Position numbers and translations under genes: made by a program
The notes under the pieces: generated by a model
Seen by the model: the letters and a program-made list of their open reading frames with translations, nothing else
Told to the model about the DNA's origin: nothing
The model's database searches: none
Origin: Streptomyces sp. NBC_01116
GTDB taxonomy: Bacteria; Actinomycetota; Actinomycetes; Streptomycetales; Streptomycetaceae
DNA: 64,000 nucleotides
Direction: 5' to 3'
Assembly: GCF_041435495.1 (NCBI RefSeq)
Contig: NZ_CP108644.1
Span: forward strand, 4,511,501-4,575,500
Part shown: positions 25,522 to 32,743 of the stretch, in pieces
Layout: every line of letters begins with the position of its first letter
How positions within the stretch are numbered: position 1 is the first letter of the stretch

Positions 25522-25572
25522 CCCCGGCACCAGCCTCCATGGTGGCCGGTCCCCAGAGGTCTCTCACGCTGG

Positions 25573-26361
25573 TCATTCCGCTTTTCTTAGCAGTTCGATG
25601 ACGGCGTTCTTCAGTTCGTCATCCGACAAATCTTCCGGCTCCTTGAACTGCGGGTCGATGGAGTAGTCCTCCAGCAGCGAGAAGACACGATCGAGAAGAG
25701 TCTCCAACGGATCGCGGACCCGCTCGCCCTGCTGCTGCGAACGACGACGTGCGTCCAGCCAACCGACGGCGAATTCCGCCCCCGTGCAGCGCCCGGCTGC
25801 TACATCTCTCATAAGTGCCAGCTGCTGGCCCGTGGCGGTGGCCTCAGGAACGTCCCTCGGGTACTTCCAGGCGATGTGTCCGGGAGGAAACGATCGAGCG
25901 GTCGACTCCAGGGCGGGCCATTTCCGTGCTGCTGCCCGAGCGTAACGGGCGAAGCGAGCACGCGCCTGGTCCACTCCCTCCGGCGCCGCTCCCGCGAGGA
26001 ACGCCGACGTGCCGGCGACCAAGGCGTAGCCCGGCCCGGGAAAGAGGACCGCGCCCTCCAGGTTCGCAGCGACGAGCAGAAGATCCGCAGGCAGCGAGAC
26101 AAGGCCCGGATCGGCCGGCGGCAGGCTGTCCGCAGGGGCGATTGCCCCGGCGGAGGGGTGAATCACCAGGACGGCGTCGGCTCCTGCAGTCCGGCATCCC
26201 TCGGTGATACGCCTGACGAGAGAGTCGTCCGTGCGGCTGCCTGCCGGCACCGGGGCGATCTTCTTCTCTCCTGCCGCGAGCCATTGTCCGCTGAAGGCGC
26301 CCTGCCTGTCGAGAACAGTCATGGCGCTTTCAGTTCCGCCCTCGTTCGACTCAATCACCAT
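25573..26361 (-). CDS. Probable immunity protein for the colicin-D-like Rhs toxin
   Basis: 262 residues in two parts. The N-terminal 170 residues (SLVRRITEGCRTAGADAVLV, GPGYALVAGTSAFLAG) are not recognised. The C-terminal 85 residues resemble the colicin D/E5 immunity domain: MRDVAAGRCTGAEFAVGWLD, LLDRVFSLLEDYSIDPQF, and an acidic LSDDELKNAVIELL helix. Small immunity proteins of that family show the same 'G.....EF...W / LF..vd.Y..Dp / L.D.eL' layout. The ATG at 26361 overlaps the end of the Rhs toxin gene by 7 bp, so the two are co-translated. The match of a colicin-D-like toxin with a colicin-type immunity domain supports both calls. Confidence 0.7.
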   Translation of the reverse strand: MVIESNEGGTESAMTVLDRQGAFSGQWLAAGEKKIAPVPAGSRTDDSLVRRITEGCRTAGADAVLVIHPSAGAIAPADSLPPADPGLVSLPADLLLVAANLEGAVLFPGPGYALVAGTSAFLAGAAPEGVDQARARFARYARAAARKWPALESTARSFPPGHIAWKYPRDVPEATATGQQLALMRDVAAGRCTGAEFAVGWLDARRRSQQQGERVRDPLETLLDRVFSLLEDYSIDPQFKEPEDLSDDELKNAVIELLRKAE

Positions 26362-29300
26362 AGGAACCCTTTATCGATGATGCTCTGAAATTGCTTGTCG
26401 CCCAGTTTATAGCCCGACCAGAATTTTCCGGTGTCCGCGTGCAGCATGACCATCTTCTGAGTGGTCGGGTCAATGAAGCCGATCGCTTGCCCTTGGCCTC
26501 TGTAGTCGAATCGGTAAATCTTCGTGTCATCCGCTTTTATGTGAGCCCGCATACTATCTTCGAACCTTTGGAGATTCGCTTTTTTAAGATTACCCGGCTC
26601 GTCCAAGAAATCTCCCGCATGGGCGTGGAATTTCTTGCTCATCACACTCTGGCTGGAGAAGTCGGCTTTTTCTTCCCACCCTCCTCGGGGGCAGGGTCCG
26701 AGCCCCAGCGGATCGGACCAGGTGTGGGGGTTGTGGACGTAGGTACGGGGGTTGGGCGCGGGCGAAAGACCGAGAGGGTCGGCTGTGAGGTAGCGCGCGG
26801 TCTGCGGATCGTAGTGCCGATGGTGGTTGTAGTGCAGGCCGCTCTCCGGGTCGTAGTACTGGCCGGGAAAGCGGAGCGGCGTGTACGTCGTGCTGTCCCT
26901 CGGCCATGTCGTGCTGCCCCAGAGAGCCACGCGGGACTGCCACCCCACGTTCCCGGTCTCATCGATGAGTTCGGTGGGGGTGCCGATCAGGTCGGTGGCG
27001 ATCGCGAAGAATCGCTCGTCGATCACGTCCTGTCGCGTGGTCGAGCACAGGATGCGTTCGGTCTGGGCGATCGGGCGAATACCGTCGTGATCCCAGGTGA
27101 GTGTGATTGGACGAGGAAGCTCCGAAGACAACGTGGTCTGCTCGCAGAGCGTGGTGCCATCCCAGGAGAAACGGACCTCCTCGCCCATGGGGTCACCCGT
27201 GTCGGACAGCCGGACTTTGCTTGTGCGGCGGCCAAGAGGGTCATAGCGGTAGCGCCACGTGATGCCGTCCGGGGTGGTCACCGCCGTCAGACGGTCCTCA
27301 ACATCCCACGTGTACTGCCAGGTGTCGGGCTTGCGGGACACCCGTGCCTTCCGGCGGGCGGTGACCCGGCCCAGAGCATCGTGCTCGAAGCGGATCGCGC
27401 CGGCCCGAATGATCTCCGTGCCGGTATAGGAACGAGGCCCCGTAGCCTCCTGGCCGGGATGGGAGGCAGTCCAGGACGCCGAAGTCTGATTTCCGTCGGC
27501 ATCGTAGGCGTAGCTCTCGGCCCATTGGTCCGCCGTAACGGACACGACCCGGCCGACAGCGTCCAGGGTGAAGCGCGACATGCCGCGCAGTGTGTCGTCG
27601 ACCGCTGTGAGCCGGTCGTCGGCGTCGTAGGTGTAGGACCGGCGGCTCACTGTGTCTTTGCCACGGAAGATGTGCTGTGCGACCAGCCTGCCGGCGCCGT
27701 CCCAGGCCGAGTTGAAGGTCAGCTCGGGCCCGAAAGCGCGCGTCAGTTCGCGGCCCGCCAGGTCGTGGGTGAATGCGATGGTCCGGTTGCCGCTGATCAG
27801 CTCGGCGAGCCGGTCGGAGGCGTCATAGGCGTACCTGGTGCGCTGACCGGTGGGTGTCATGCGCTGGGTCCGGCGGCCCAGCGCATCGTAGGTATAGGTG
27901 ATGGCTCGGCCGTCGGCCATCTCTGCTTTCACACGACCGATTCGGTTGTACTGATAGAGCAGTTCGCCTTCCGACCCCACAGCATGGAGCAGACGCCCCG
28001 CTCGGTCGTACGAGAAGGTCGTCACCGCGCCGGCCGCGTCCTTGCGGGTAACTCGGCCGCACGCGTCACGCTCGTACGTGATGGACTCACCCAGCAAGTT
28101 GGTGCGCGTGACTACCTGTCCGGCAGCGTCCGACTCGTAGGTGAGCGTGCGGCCGTCGAAGTCCGTCTCCGAAACGAGCCGCCCCGCAGGGTCGCGTGTG
28201 TACGACCACACCGAGCCCAGCGTGTTCCGCACCTGCGTGAGGTTGAGTTCGCCATCGTGCTGGAACTCGAAACTCGCTCCTCCAGGTGACCTGCTCGCCG
28301 AGAGGAGATCGAAGTGCGTGTACTCGAAGTGGGATTCCCGTCCGAGCGCGTCGACGTGACGCGTACAGTTCCCTTCGCCGTCGTAGGTCCAGGACTCCTT
28401 GGAACCGTCAGAGGTGGTGCGACTGGCCAGCTGTCCGTCGGCTGACCATTCCAGGACAGTGGTCGCACCCAGTGCGTCGGTTATCCGGACAGGGCGACCC
28501 AGGAGGTCCCGCTGGTAACGGGTGGTGGCACCGACGGCGTCCGTGACCGCCACGGGCTGCCCTGACGCATCGCACCGTATCGAGGTGACCGCTCCGAGCG
28601 GGTTGGTCATCCCGGTCAGGAAACCGGCAGCGTCGTAGCTGTAGCGCGTTGTGTGGCCCATGGGATCGGTGACGGCGGTCCGATTACCGAGGTCGTCGAA
28701 CTCCTGCAGCCAACGAGCACCATCTTGAGCCGTGTAGTGAGTTGGCAGGCTGAGCCGGTCGAAGGCGATGTGCTCCTCACTGCCATCGGGGTGGAGGACC
28801 GCAGTCTGTCTCCCCTCCTCGTCGTACTGGTGAGTTGTGGCGCGACCGAGTGGGTCGGTGAGCGTGAGCAGCCGTCCGCGGGCGTCGTGGGTGAAGCGAG
28901 TGGTATGGCCGAGCGGGTCCGTCGTGGAGAGGATGCGGCTGCCTCTGCCGACGAGAAAGCGGGTGGTGTGACCGCGCGCGGTCGTCAAAGAGGTCGTGCG
29001 GTGGCCGGTCGCCGTGTCCGGATCGGTGTAAGCGAGGGTCATCTGCAGGTGTCCGCCCTCGCCTCCCTGTGCGATCACGCGGTCGTTGTTGTCGTAGGTG
29101 TAGTCGTAGCGGTGGTTGTTGGAGTCGATCCAGGCGGTGATCCGCCCCCGATCGTCGTAGATGAAGGTGAGTGTGGCGCCGGACGGTTTCGTGACGGTGG
29201 TGAGATCGCCGCCTCTGTAGCCGTAGGACCTGATGGGGATCGCTGCCCCGGTCTCATCTCTCACACTCAGTACGGTGATCACTGTTCCGGTGCTGGTGAG

Positions 29301-30341
29301 CGACAGGCGGTACCCAGCGGAGTGGACGAGTTCCTGCGGTGTGCCGTCGGCGGTGCGATCGATGCTGATGACGTTGTTGTTGCGGTCACCGATCTGGACG
29401 AGCCAGGCGGTTGCGTCCTGGCCGGGTTCTGTTCCGTGAGGCGCGGCGAAGTACTTGGTCAGTCGGGTGTCGGGGTCGGTGAGGGTGTAGTCGCCGGTTT
29501 CATCACGGCTCAGGGAATTCCGTGAGGTGCCGGATTCCGGGCGGGTGGGCAATCCGGGCAGGGGGTGGGGGTAGGTGATGAGCAGTCCGTCGTCGGTGAC
29601 GTGAATGACGCCGTTGGCATCGATCTCCAGGCGCTCGTCGACGGTTGAGGACCAGGAGGGTCCGAAGAACCGGCCGGCGCTGTAACCGGACTCGAAGCGA
29701 CGTGTGAACGCCAGGGGCAGTACGCCGGGGAGCCTCACGTCGGTCTGAGGAAGGAACATGCGACCGGAGGCGAGGTCAACCGGGTCAGTGCCTCCGCTGG
29801 TGCGCTCGCTGTCGGGCCGGTTATGGGTACCTTCGGGTGAGCGGTTCTCCAGCCTCCGGGCGTCGGAGGCGACGTCGGCGGCCTCCTTCAACACCCGGGC
29901 GCCCTTGACGCCGGCCCCGGCGCCGCCGGTGGCAACCGTGAGGGCGGCGTCGGGCAGGAGCCGGCCGAAGCCTTCTGCAGGGTCCTTCATGAAGTCGTCG
30001 AGCATCTGTTTGCCGGTGCCCCAGGGGTCGTTGGCGACCCGGACGAGTCCGGCGGCGGTGTTGTTGAGCGCGAGCCCGTATTCGGCGGGGTGGGTGATGT
30101 TGTACAGATCCATGGGATTGACGCTGCGCGCGAAGGTCAGAATGCCTGCCGCGCCCTTGACGACGCCGCCCGCGAGGTGGGTCTTGACCACCTGGTACTC
30201 GGCGAGCCCGTCCATGGCCTGCTCGGCGTACCGCGGCTTCTGAGGGGCGGTGTCCCGCGCTGCCGTCACCGCCTTGCGCGCGGTCTCGCAGGCGGAGAGC
30301 CCTTCCGAGCCCAGGACGACGGTCGCGATGCGCTCGCTCAC
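26355..30341 (-). CDS. Rhs/YD-repeat toxin, N-terminally truncated and fused to a toxin-gene start; colicin-D-like tip
   Basis: 1328 residues from GTG 30341, which overlaps the antitoxin stop by GTGA. Residues 1-17 (SERIATVVLGSEGLSA) look like the start of a PIN-domain toxin, here with Gly where the family has its first catalytic Asp. At about 30290 the frame passes into ETARKAVTAARDTAP, matching residue 259 onward of the Rhs protein at 32744-37510. The WXG-like export region is therefore missing. DUF6531 (TDPVDLASGRMFLPQTDV) begins near 189, followed by YD repeats and the core end YYDPESGLHYNHHRHYDP and DPLGL. The last 110 residues (KFHAHAGDFLDEPGNLKKAN, IYRFDYRGQGQAIGFIDP, TGKFWSGYKLGDKQFQSI) resemble colicin D, a tRNA anticodon nuclease. 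The tip-coding DNA is less GC-rich than the core. Confidence 0.8.
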   Translation of the reverse strand: MSERIATVVLGSEGLSACETARKAVTAARDTAPQKPRYAEQAMDGLAEYQVVKTHLAGGVVKGAAGILTFARSVNPMDLYNITHPAEYGLALNNTAAGLVRVANDPWGTGKQMLDDFMKDPAEGFGRLLPDAALTVATGGAGAGVKGARVLKEAADVASDARRLENRSPEGTHNRPDSERTSGGTDPVDLASGRMFLPQTDVRLPGVLPLAFTRRFESGYSAGRFFGPSWSSTVDERLEIDANGVIHVTDDGLLITYPHPLPGLPTRPESGTSRNSLSRDETGDYTLTDPDTRLTKYFAAPHGTEPGQDATAWLVQIGDRNNNVISIDRTADGTPQELVHSAGYRLSLTSTGTVITVLSVRDETGAAIPIRSYGYRGGDLTTVTKPSGATLTFIYDDRGRITAWIDSNNHRYDYTYDNNDRVIAQGGEGGHLQMTLAYTDPDTATGHRTTSLTTARGHTTRFLVGRGSRILSTTDPLGHTTRFTHDARGRLLTLTDPLGRATTHQYDEEGRQTAVLHPDGSEEHIAFDRLSLPTHYTAQDGARWLQEFDDLGNRTAVTDPMGHTTRYSYDAAGFLTGMTNPLGAVTSIRCDASGQPVAVTDAVGATTRYQRDLLGRPVRITDALGATTVLEWSADGQLASRTTSDGSKESWTYDGEGNCTRHVDALGRESHFEYTHFDLLSASRSPGGASFEFQHDGELNLTQVRNTLGSVWSYTRDPAGRLVSETDFDGRTLTYESDAAGQVVTRTNLLGESITYERDACGRVTRKDAAGAVTTFSYDRAGRLLHAVGSEGELLYQYNRIGRVKAEMADGRAITYTYDALGRRTQRMTPTGQRTRYAYDASDRLAELISGNRTIAFTHDLAGRELTRAFGPELTFNSAWDGAGRLVAQHIFRGKDTVSRRSYTYDADDRLTAVDDTLRGMSRFTLDAVGRVVSVTADQWAESYAYDADGNQTSASWTASHPGQEATGPRSYTGTEIIRAGAIRFEHDALGRVTARRKARVSRKPDTWQYTWDVEDRLTAVTTPDGITWRYRYDPLGRRTSKVRLSDTGDPMGEEVRFSWDGTTLCEQTTLSSELPRPITLTWDHDGIRPIAQTERILCSTTRQDVIDERFFAIATDLIGTPTELIDETGNVGWQSRVALWGSTTWPRDSTTYTPLRFPGQYYDPESGLHYNHHRHYDPQTARYLTADPLGLSPAPNPRTYVHNPHTWSDPLGLGPCPRGGWEEKADFSSQSVMSKKFHAHAGDFLDEPGNLKKANLQRFEDSMRAHIKADDTKIYRFDYRGQGQAIGFIDPTTQKMVMLHADTGKFWSGYKLGDKQFQSIIDKGFLW
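30288..30293. other. Recombination junction between toxin-gene start and Rhs gene
   Basis: Upstream (higher coordinates) the coding sequence encodes a GLSA-type PIN toxin start. Downstream it is homologous to codons of ETARKAVTAARD in the intact Rhs gene (around 36750). The join is in frame; the exact base cannot be set within about 6 bp. Confidence 0.6.
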
Positions 30342-30586
30342 GCGGCGTCCGCGCCTTTGGAAGAGCCGGCGGAGCCGAAGATCCTCGCGCGGGCTTCGGC
30401 GAGCTCCTCGTTGCTGAAGCCTCCGTGCTCTTCCTCGTGGTGGCGGAGGTCGTCGCCCAGGAGCTGGTGCCGGATCTGGCGGGCTACGGCTTCCGCCACG
30501 TAGCCGGAGACGTTGTCCGTGAGCTTGCGTAGTTCCGCCACCTGGTCGCTGGGGAGCGTGACGGTGATGCGAGTCGTTGAGGACAT
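30338..30586 (-). CDS. Ribbon-helix-helix antitoxin (CopG/VapB-like)
   Basis: 82 residues. The N-terminal TTRITVTLPSDQVAELRKLT followed by VSGYVAEAVARQIRHQLL is the standard RHH beta-strand plus two helices that bind operator DNA. The C-terminal acidic HHEEEHGGFSNEELAEARAR part would bind the toxin. It should autorepress its operon. The cognate toxin is absent: the next frame, starting in the GTGA overlap, carries only about 16 toxin codons before joining Rhs coding sequence. The antitoxin promoter therefore now drives the Rhs gene. A second, decayed copy of this gene is at 32155-32290. Confidence 0.8.
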   Translation of the reverse strand: MSSTTRITVTLPSDQVAELRKLTDNVSGYVAEAVARQIRHQLLGDDLRHHEEEHGGFSNEELAEARARIFGSAGSSKGADAA

Positions 30587-30716
30587 GCGGTAAGCATGCT
30601 GGAGTATGCGTGCAGGCTTGGGTTTGCGGCACCGATCCTTCTGGTCAAGGTTTCGCGACCGGAGGGTGCGGTTTCCGGCGCCGGGAGTGCGAGCCCGCCG
30701 ACCACGCGCGTATCGG

Positions 30717-31463
30717 TCAGAAGGGCGGTTCGAGATAGCTGGGGCCATCACCGTGCGGCTCCCAGTCCCAGGACTCCTCCAGGAAAGGCTCGGAGGCGGG
30801 GGCGTCGTGGCCCCACGCTTCGAGCGCCTTTCGGGCAACACGCCGGTTGGGGGCGTCGCTGCTGGTGTCCAGGATGGCGCGCGCGTGCACGGCGAGGTGA
30901 TCTCGGTGCTCGGCGAGCGCGGGGTGCTCGCCGAGGATGAGCGCGGCGATGACGGCGGCTTCGCGCACGTCCTCGTGGCTGTCTCGGAGGAAGGGCGAGA
31001 CGGCCTGGTAGAGCATCGGGCGCAGGTCCCGGAAGGACGCCACGACGGTGCCGGGGGCCAGGAAGCCAGGGGAGTACTGCTCCGTCCGGCTCGCAACCTC
31101 GTCGGAGGCGTCGTAAGCCGTTGAAACCAACCAGTTCAACAGTGCCGCGCGGATGGGGACGTTGCGATACGGCCGGGGGGTCGCAGCCGCCGGGTGGGTG
31201 AGGGTGCCGGCGACATACATGGCGACGGGAGCAGTGGCTTCGTAGATGGTGTTCTGGTGGCCGACCATCTCACCTAGCTCTGACAGAGCGTGGACCTGGG
31301 CCCTGGGGTCGGGCGTCAACAGCTGTCCGAGGACCTCGGGAAGGTCCTGACCGTTCCCAAAAGGCGTCTCGAGAGAACCCCAATCAGTCTCCGACAGGAC
31401 TACCTGGTACAGCGGCAAGTCAGGCCCGCGGGGTGCTCCGGCGTTGGAACGGCTGTGGTTCAC
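30717..31463 (-). CDS. HEAT-repeat-like protein, possible immunity protein
   Basis: 248 residues, mostly helical. Successive helix pairs, for example QLLTPDPRAQVHALSELGEM, SPFLRDSHEDVREAAVIAAL and DTSSDAPNRRVARKALEAWG, have the HEAT-repeat spacing of the D...VR..A pattern. There is no membrane segment. HEAT-like proteins occur as immunity proteins in polymorphic-toxin loci of Streptomyces, and this gene sits between two Rhs units. GTG start at 31463; the ribosome site is poor, so the start is uncertain. It is separate from the antitoxin/Rhs operon downstream (131-bp gap without a gene). Confidence 0.65.
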   Translation of the reverse strand: MNHSRSNAGAPRGPDLPLYQVVLSETDWGSLETPFGNGQDLPEVLGQLLTPDPRAQVHALSELGEMVGHQNTIYEATAPVAMYVAGTLTHPAAATPRPYRNVPIRAALLNWLVSTAYDASDEVASRTEQYSPGFLAPGTVVASFRDLRPMLYQAVSPFLRDSHEDVREAAVIAALILGEHPALAEHRDHLAVHARAILDTSSDAPNRRVARKALEAWGHDAPASEPFLEESWDWEPHGDGPSYLEPPF

Positions 31464-31808
31464 AGGAAGAACCTAGACCAGACGCCGGATGCAATTCACA
31501 TAGTCTACGGCGGTGCGGACGGACCTCTTGGCCCCCAGGAACAGGCTGAACTGTGTCGAAAGGGCATCGGTCTGAACAATCTCACCGTCTGTGCCAGGCA
31601 GACTGCGGAGCTGACCACGGGTAGGCGGGCTGAAGGGGCCACCACGTCAGAAGCGGGCATGCGGTTCGTCGTCCTGCTGCCTTTGTCGTCTGGAGCGGCA
31701 GCGCGAGGTTGAGGCCGGCCTCGACCAGCCCGTGTGGGCCCGGCGTGAAGCGGCGGACGACCAGGCGTGTGGCGCAGATAGGTACGAGGTACGGACTGGT
31801 CCAGACAA
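31464..31808. other. Non-coding stretch, nothing firm
   Basis: 345 bp between the HEAT-like gene and the tRNA-fragment terminator. No frame here has a start plus recognisable motif. The final CCAGACAACAAA before the terminator is also found before the 25252 terminator, supporting common ancestry of the two units. Confidence 0.4.
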
Positions 31809-31836
31809 CAAAAAACCCCCGGCCGCTGGCCTGGGG
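31809..31836 (-). terminator. Strong intrinsic terminator after partial tRNA-Gly copy B
   Basis: On the minus strand CCCCAGGCC-AGC-GGCCGGGGG folds into a GC-rich hairpin followed by a run of T residues (A31809-31815 on the plus strand). It follows the tRNA 3' fragment at the distance seen for the intact tRNA. Confidence 0.8.
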
Positions 31837-31846
31837 CTTTTTCATG

Positions 31847-31888
31847 GAGCGGGTGACGAGAATCGAACTCGCGCTCTGAGCTTGGGAA
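31847..31888 (-). other. Perfect 42-nt 3' fragment of tRNA-Gly(CCC): probable attachment-site copy B
   Basis: GAGCGGGTGACGAGAATCG through GCTTGGGAA is identical over 42 nt to 38758-38799 of the intact tRNA region (T arm, variable loop and anticodon 3' side), in the same orientation. The anticodon 5' side and D arm are absent. With copy C at 25293 it divides the toxin region into two units, each bounded by tRNA-derived repeats. Confidence 0.85.
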
Positions 31889-32074
31889 TCAGCGGTGCTC
31901 GAACGCCGTATTGGCTCTGACCTGTGTGTTTGGTCGAGACGTGCGAGGTTGGCATGGCCTCCCACGTACCGCACGCGACCGCTGCTGTCCGCTCCGCTGG
32001 GCACGGATGGGGCATGACCGGGAAGCGTGGGCACCAGCACCGGAGACGCCCGGCTCTCGGCCGCTGGGAGCCGA
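31889..32074. repeat. Element-end sequence shared with 25335-25521 (copy B)
   Basis: Homologous to the flank right of the 25293 tRNA fragment, as described there. No integrase or excisionase frame survives in either copy. Confidence 0.65.
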
Positions 32075-32154
32075 ATCCGCCGCTGGCCTTTACGGCATCA
32101 CGACGGCTGGCCCTCGGAGCAGTGGGATGCCGCGCATTGACGCAGCTCTGCGTC

Positions 32155-32290
32155 GTCGCCCACATGCTGATGCCGCATCTGCGCGGGCTACGGATTTTGC
32201 CGCATAGCCGGAGACGTTGCCTGTGAGCTTGCGCGCCTCCGCAGCCTGATCGCTGGAACATGTGACGGTGAGGCGGGTCCTTGAGGATAT
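32155..32290 (-). pseudogene. Decayed copy of the RHH antitoxin gene
   Basis: The minus strand aligns with the antitoxin gene at 30338-30586 across its first 45 codons (shared blocks: CACCGTCAC, CGCAAGCTCAC, CAACGTCTCCGGCTA, TCCGTAGCCCGC versus GCCGTAGCCCGC, GGGCGACGAC). The start codon is lost (ATG replaced by ATA, 32288-32290), and the homology fades out after the GGGCGACGAC block. Confidence 0.7.
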
Positions 32291-32303
32291 CGGTCAGAGG
32301 ACT

Positions 32304-32735
32304 TCAGCTCGGCGCATCGGAGAAGGGGTGGGTAGTTTCTCCCCAAGTGAATGTGAACTGGCCTTCCGAAACCTCATACCTGACGGTAGCGCCTGAACTT
32401 CCGATATCAAATCGCTCATGAAGCCACCCGTCCATGGCCAATGCCGCCGCCTCGGACTGATAATCACTCAAGGGGTAATCGAGTGAAGATGCGTGAATGA
32501 AGATTCCGTCGGGCAGGAGTTCGCTCAGGGCGGGAGCGTTAATGGAAACCCCGAACGCCAGCCAGGCGGCGTCTTTCCAGTGCAGGCCGGATGCGGGTAG
32601 GCCGAGCCAGACTTTTTTATAGATCTGCATGCTGTGCGGTGGGATCCCGCCTTCAAGTGTGGCGGCTTCTGCCCGTAGGTTGACCGCGATCCCACCTGCT
32701 GGACCTCGGAAGCGGAACTTGAATACTTCGGTCAT
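32304..32735 (-). CDS. Putative immunity protein for the Rhs toxin at 32744
   Basis: 143 residues, family not recognised. Contains FKFRFRGPAGGIAVNLRAEA, MQIYKKVWLGLPASGLHWKD, and a C-terminal VRYEVSEGQFTFTWGETTHP. It starts 8 bp after the Rhs stop, the standard position of the cognate immunity gene. Its base composition is lower in GC than the Rhs core (A/T-rich third positions), like the toxin tip, which suggests that tip and immunity gene were acquired together. Confidence 0.7.
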   Translation of the reverse strand: MTEVFKFRFRGPAGGIAVNLRAEAATLEGGIPPHSMQIYKKVWLGLPASGLHWKDAAWLAFGVSINAPALSELLPDGIFIHASSLDYPLSDYQSEAAALAMDGWLHERFDIGSSGATVRYEVSEGQFTFTWGETTHPFSDAPS

Positions 32736-32743
32736 GATTTCCC

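Noticed and set aside
30341..30632. N-terminal extension of the left Rhs frame up to 30632
   Set aside because: The extension is a shadow of the antitoxin gene in another frame; the GTG at 30341 in the GTGA overlap is the sensible start.
31847..31888. Second functional tRNA-Gly
   Set aside because: Only the 3' half matches; the D arm, the anticodon 5' side and the acceptor 5' strand are missing.
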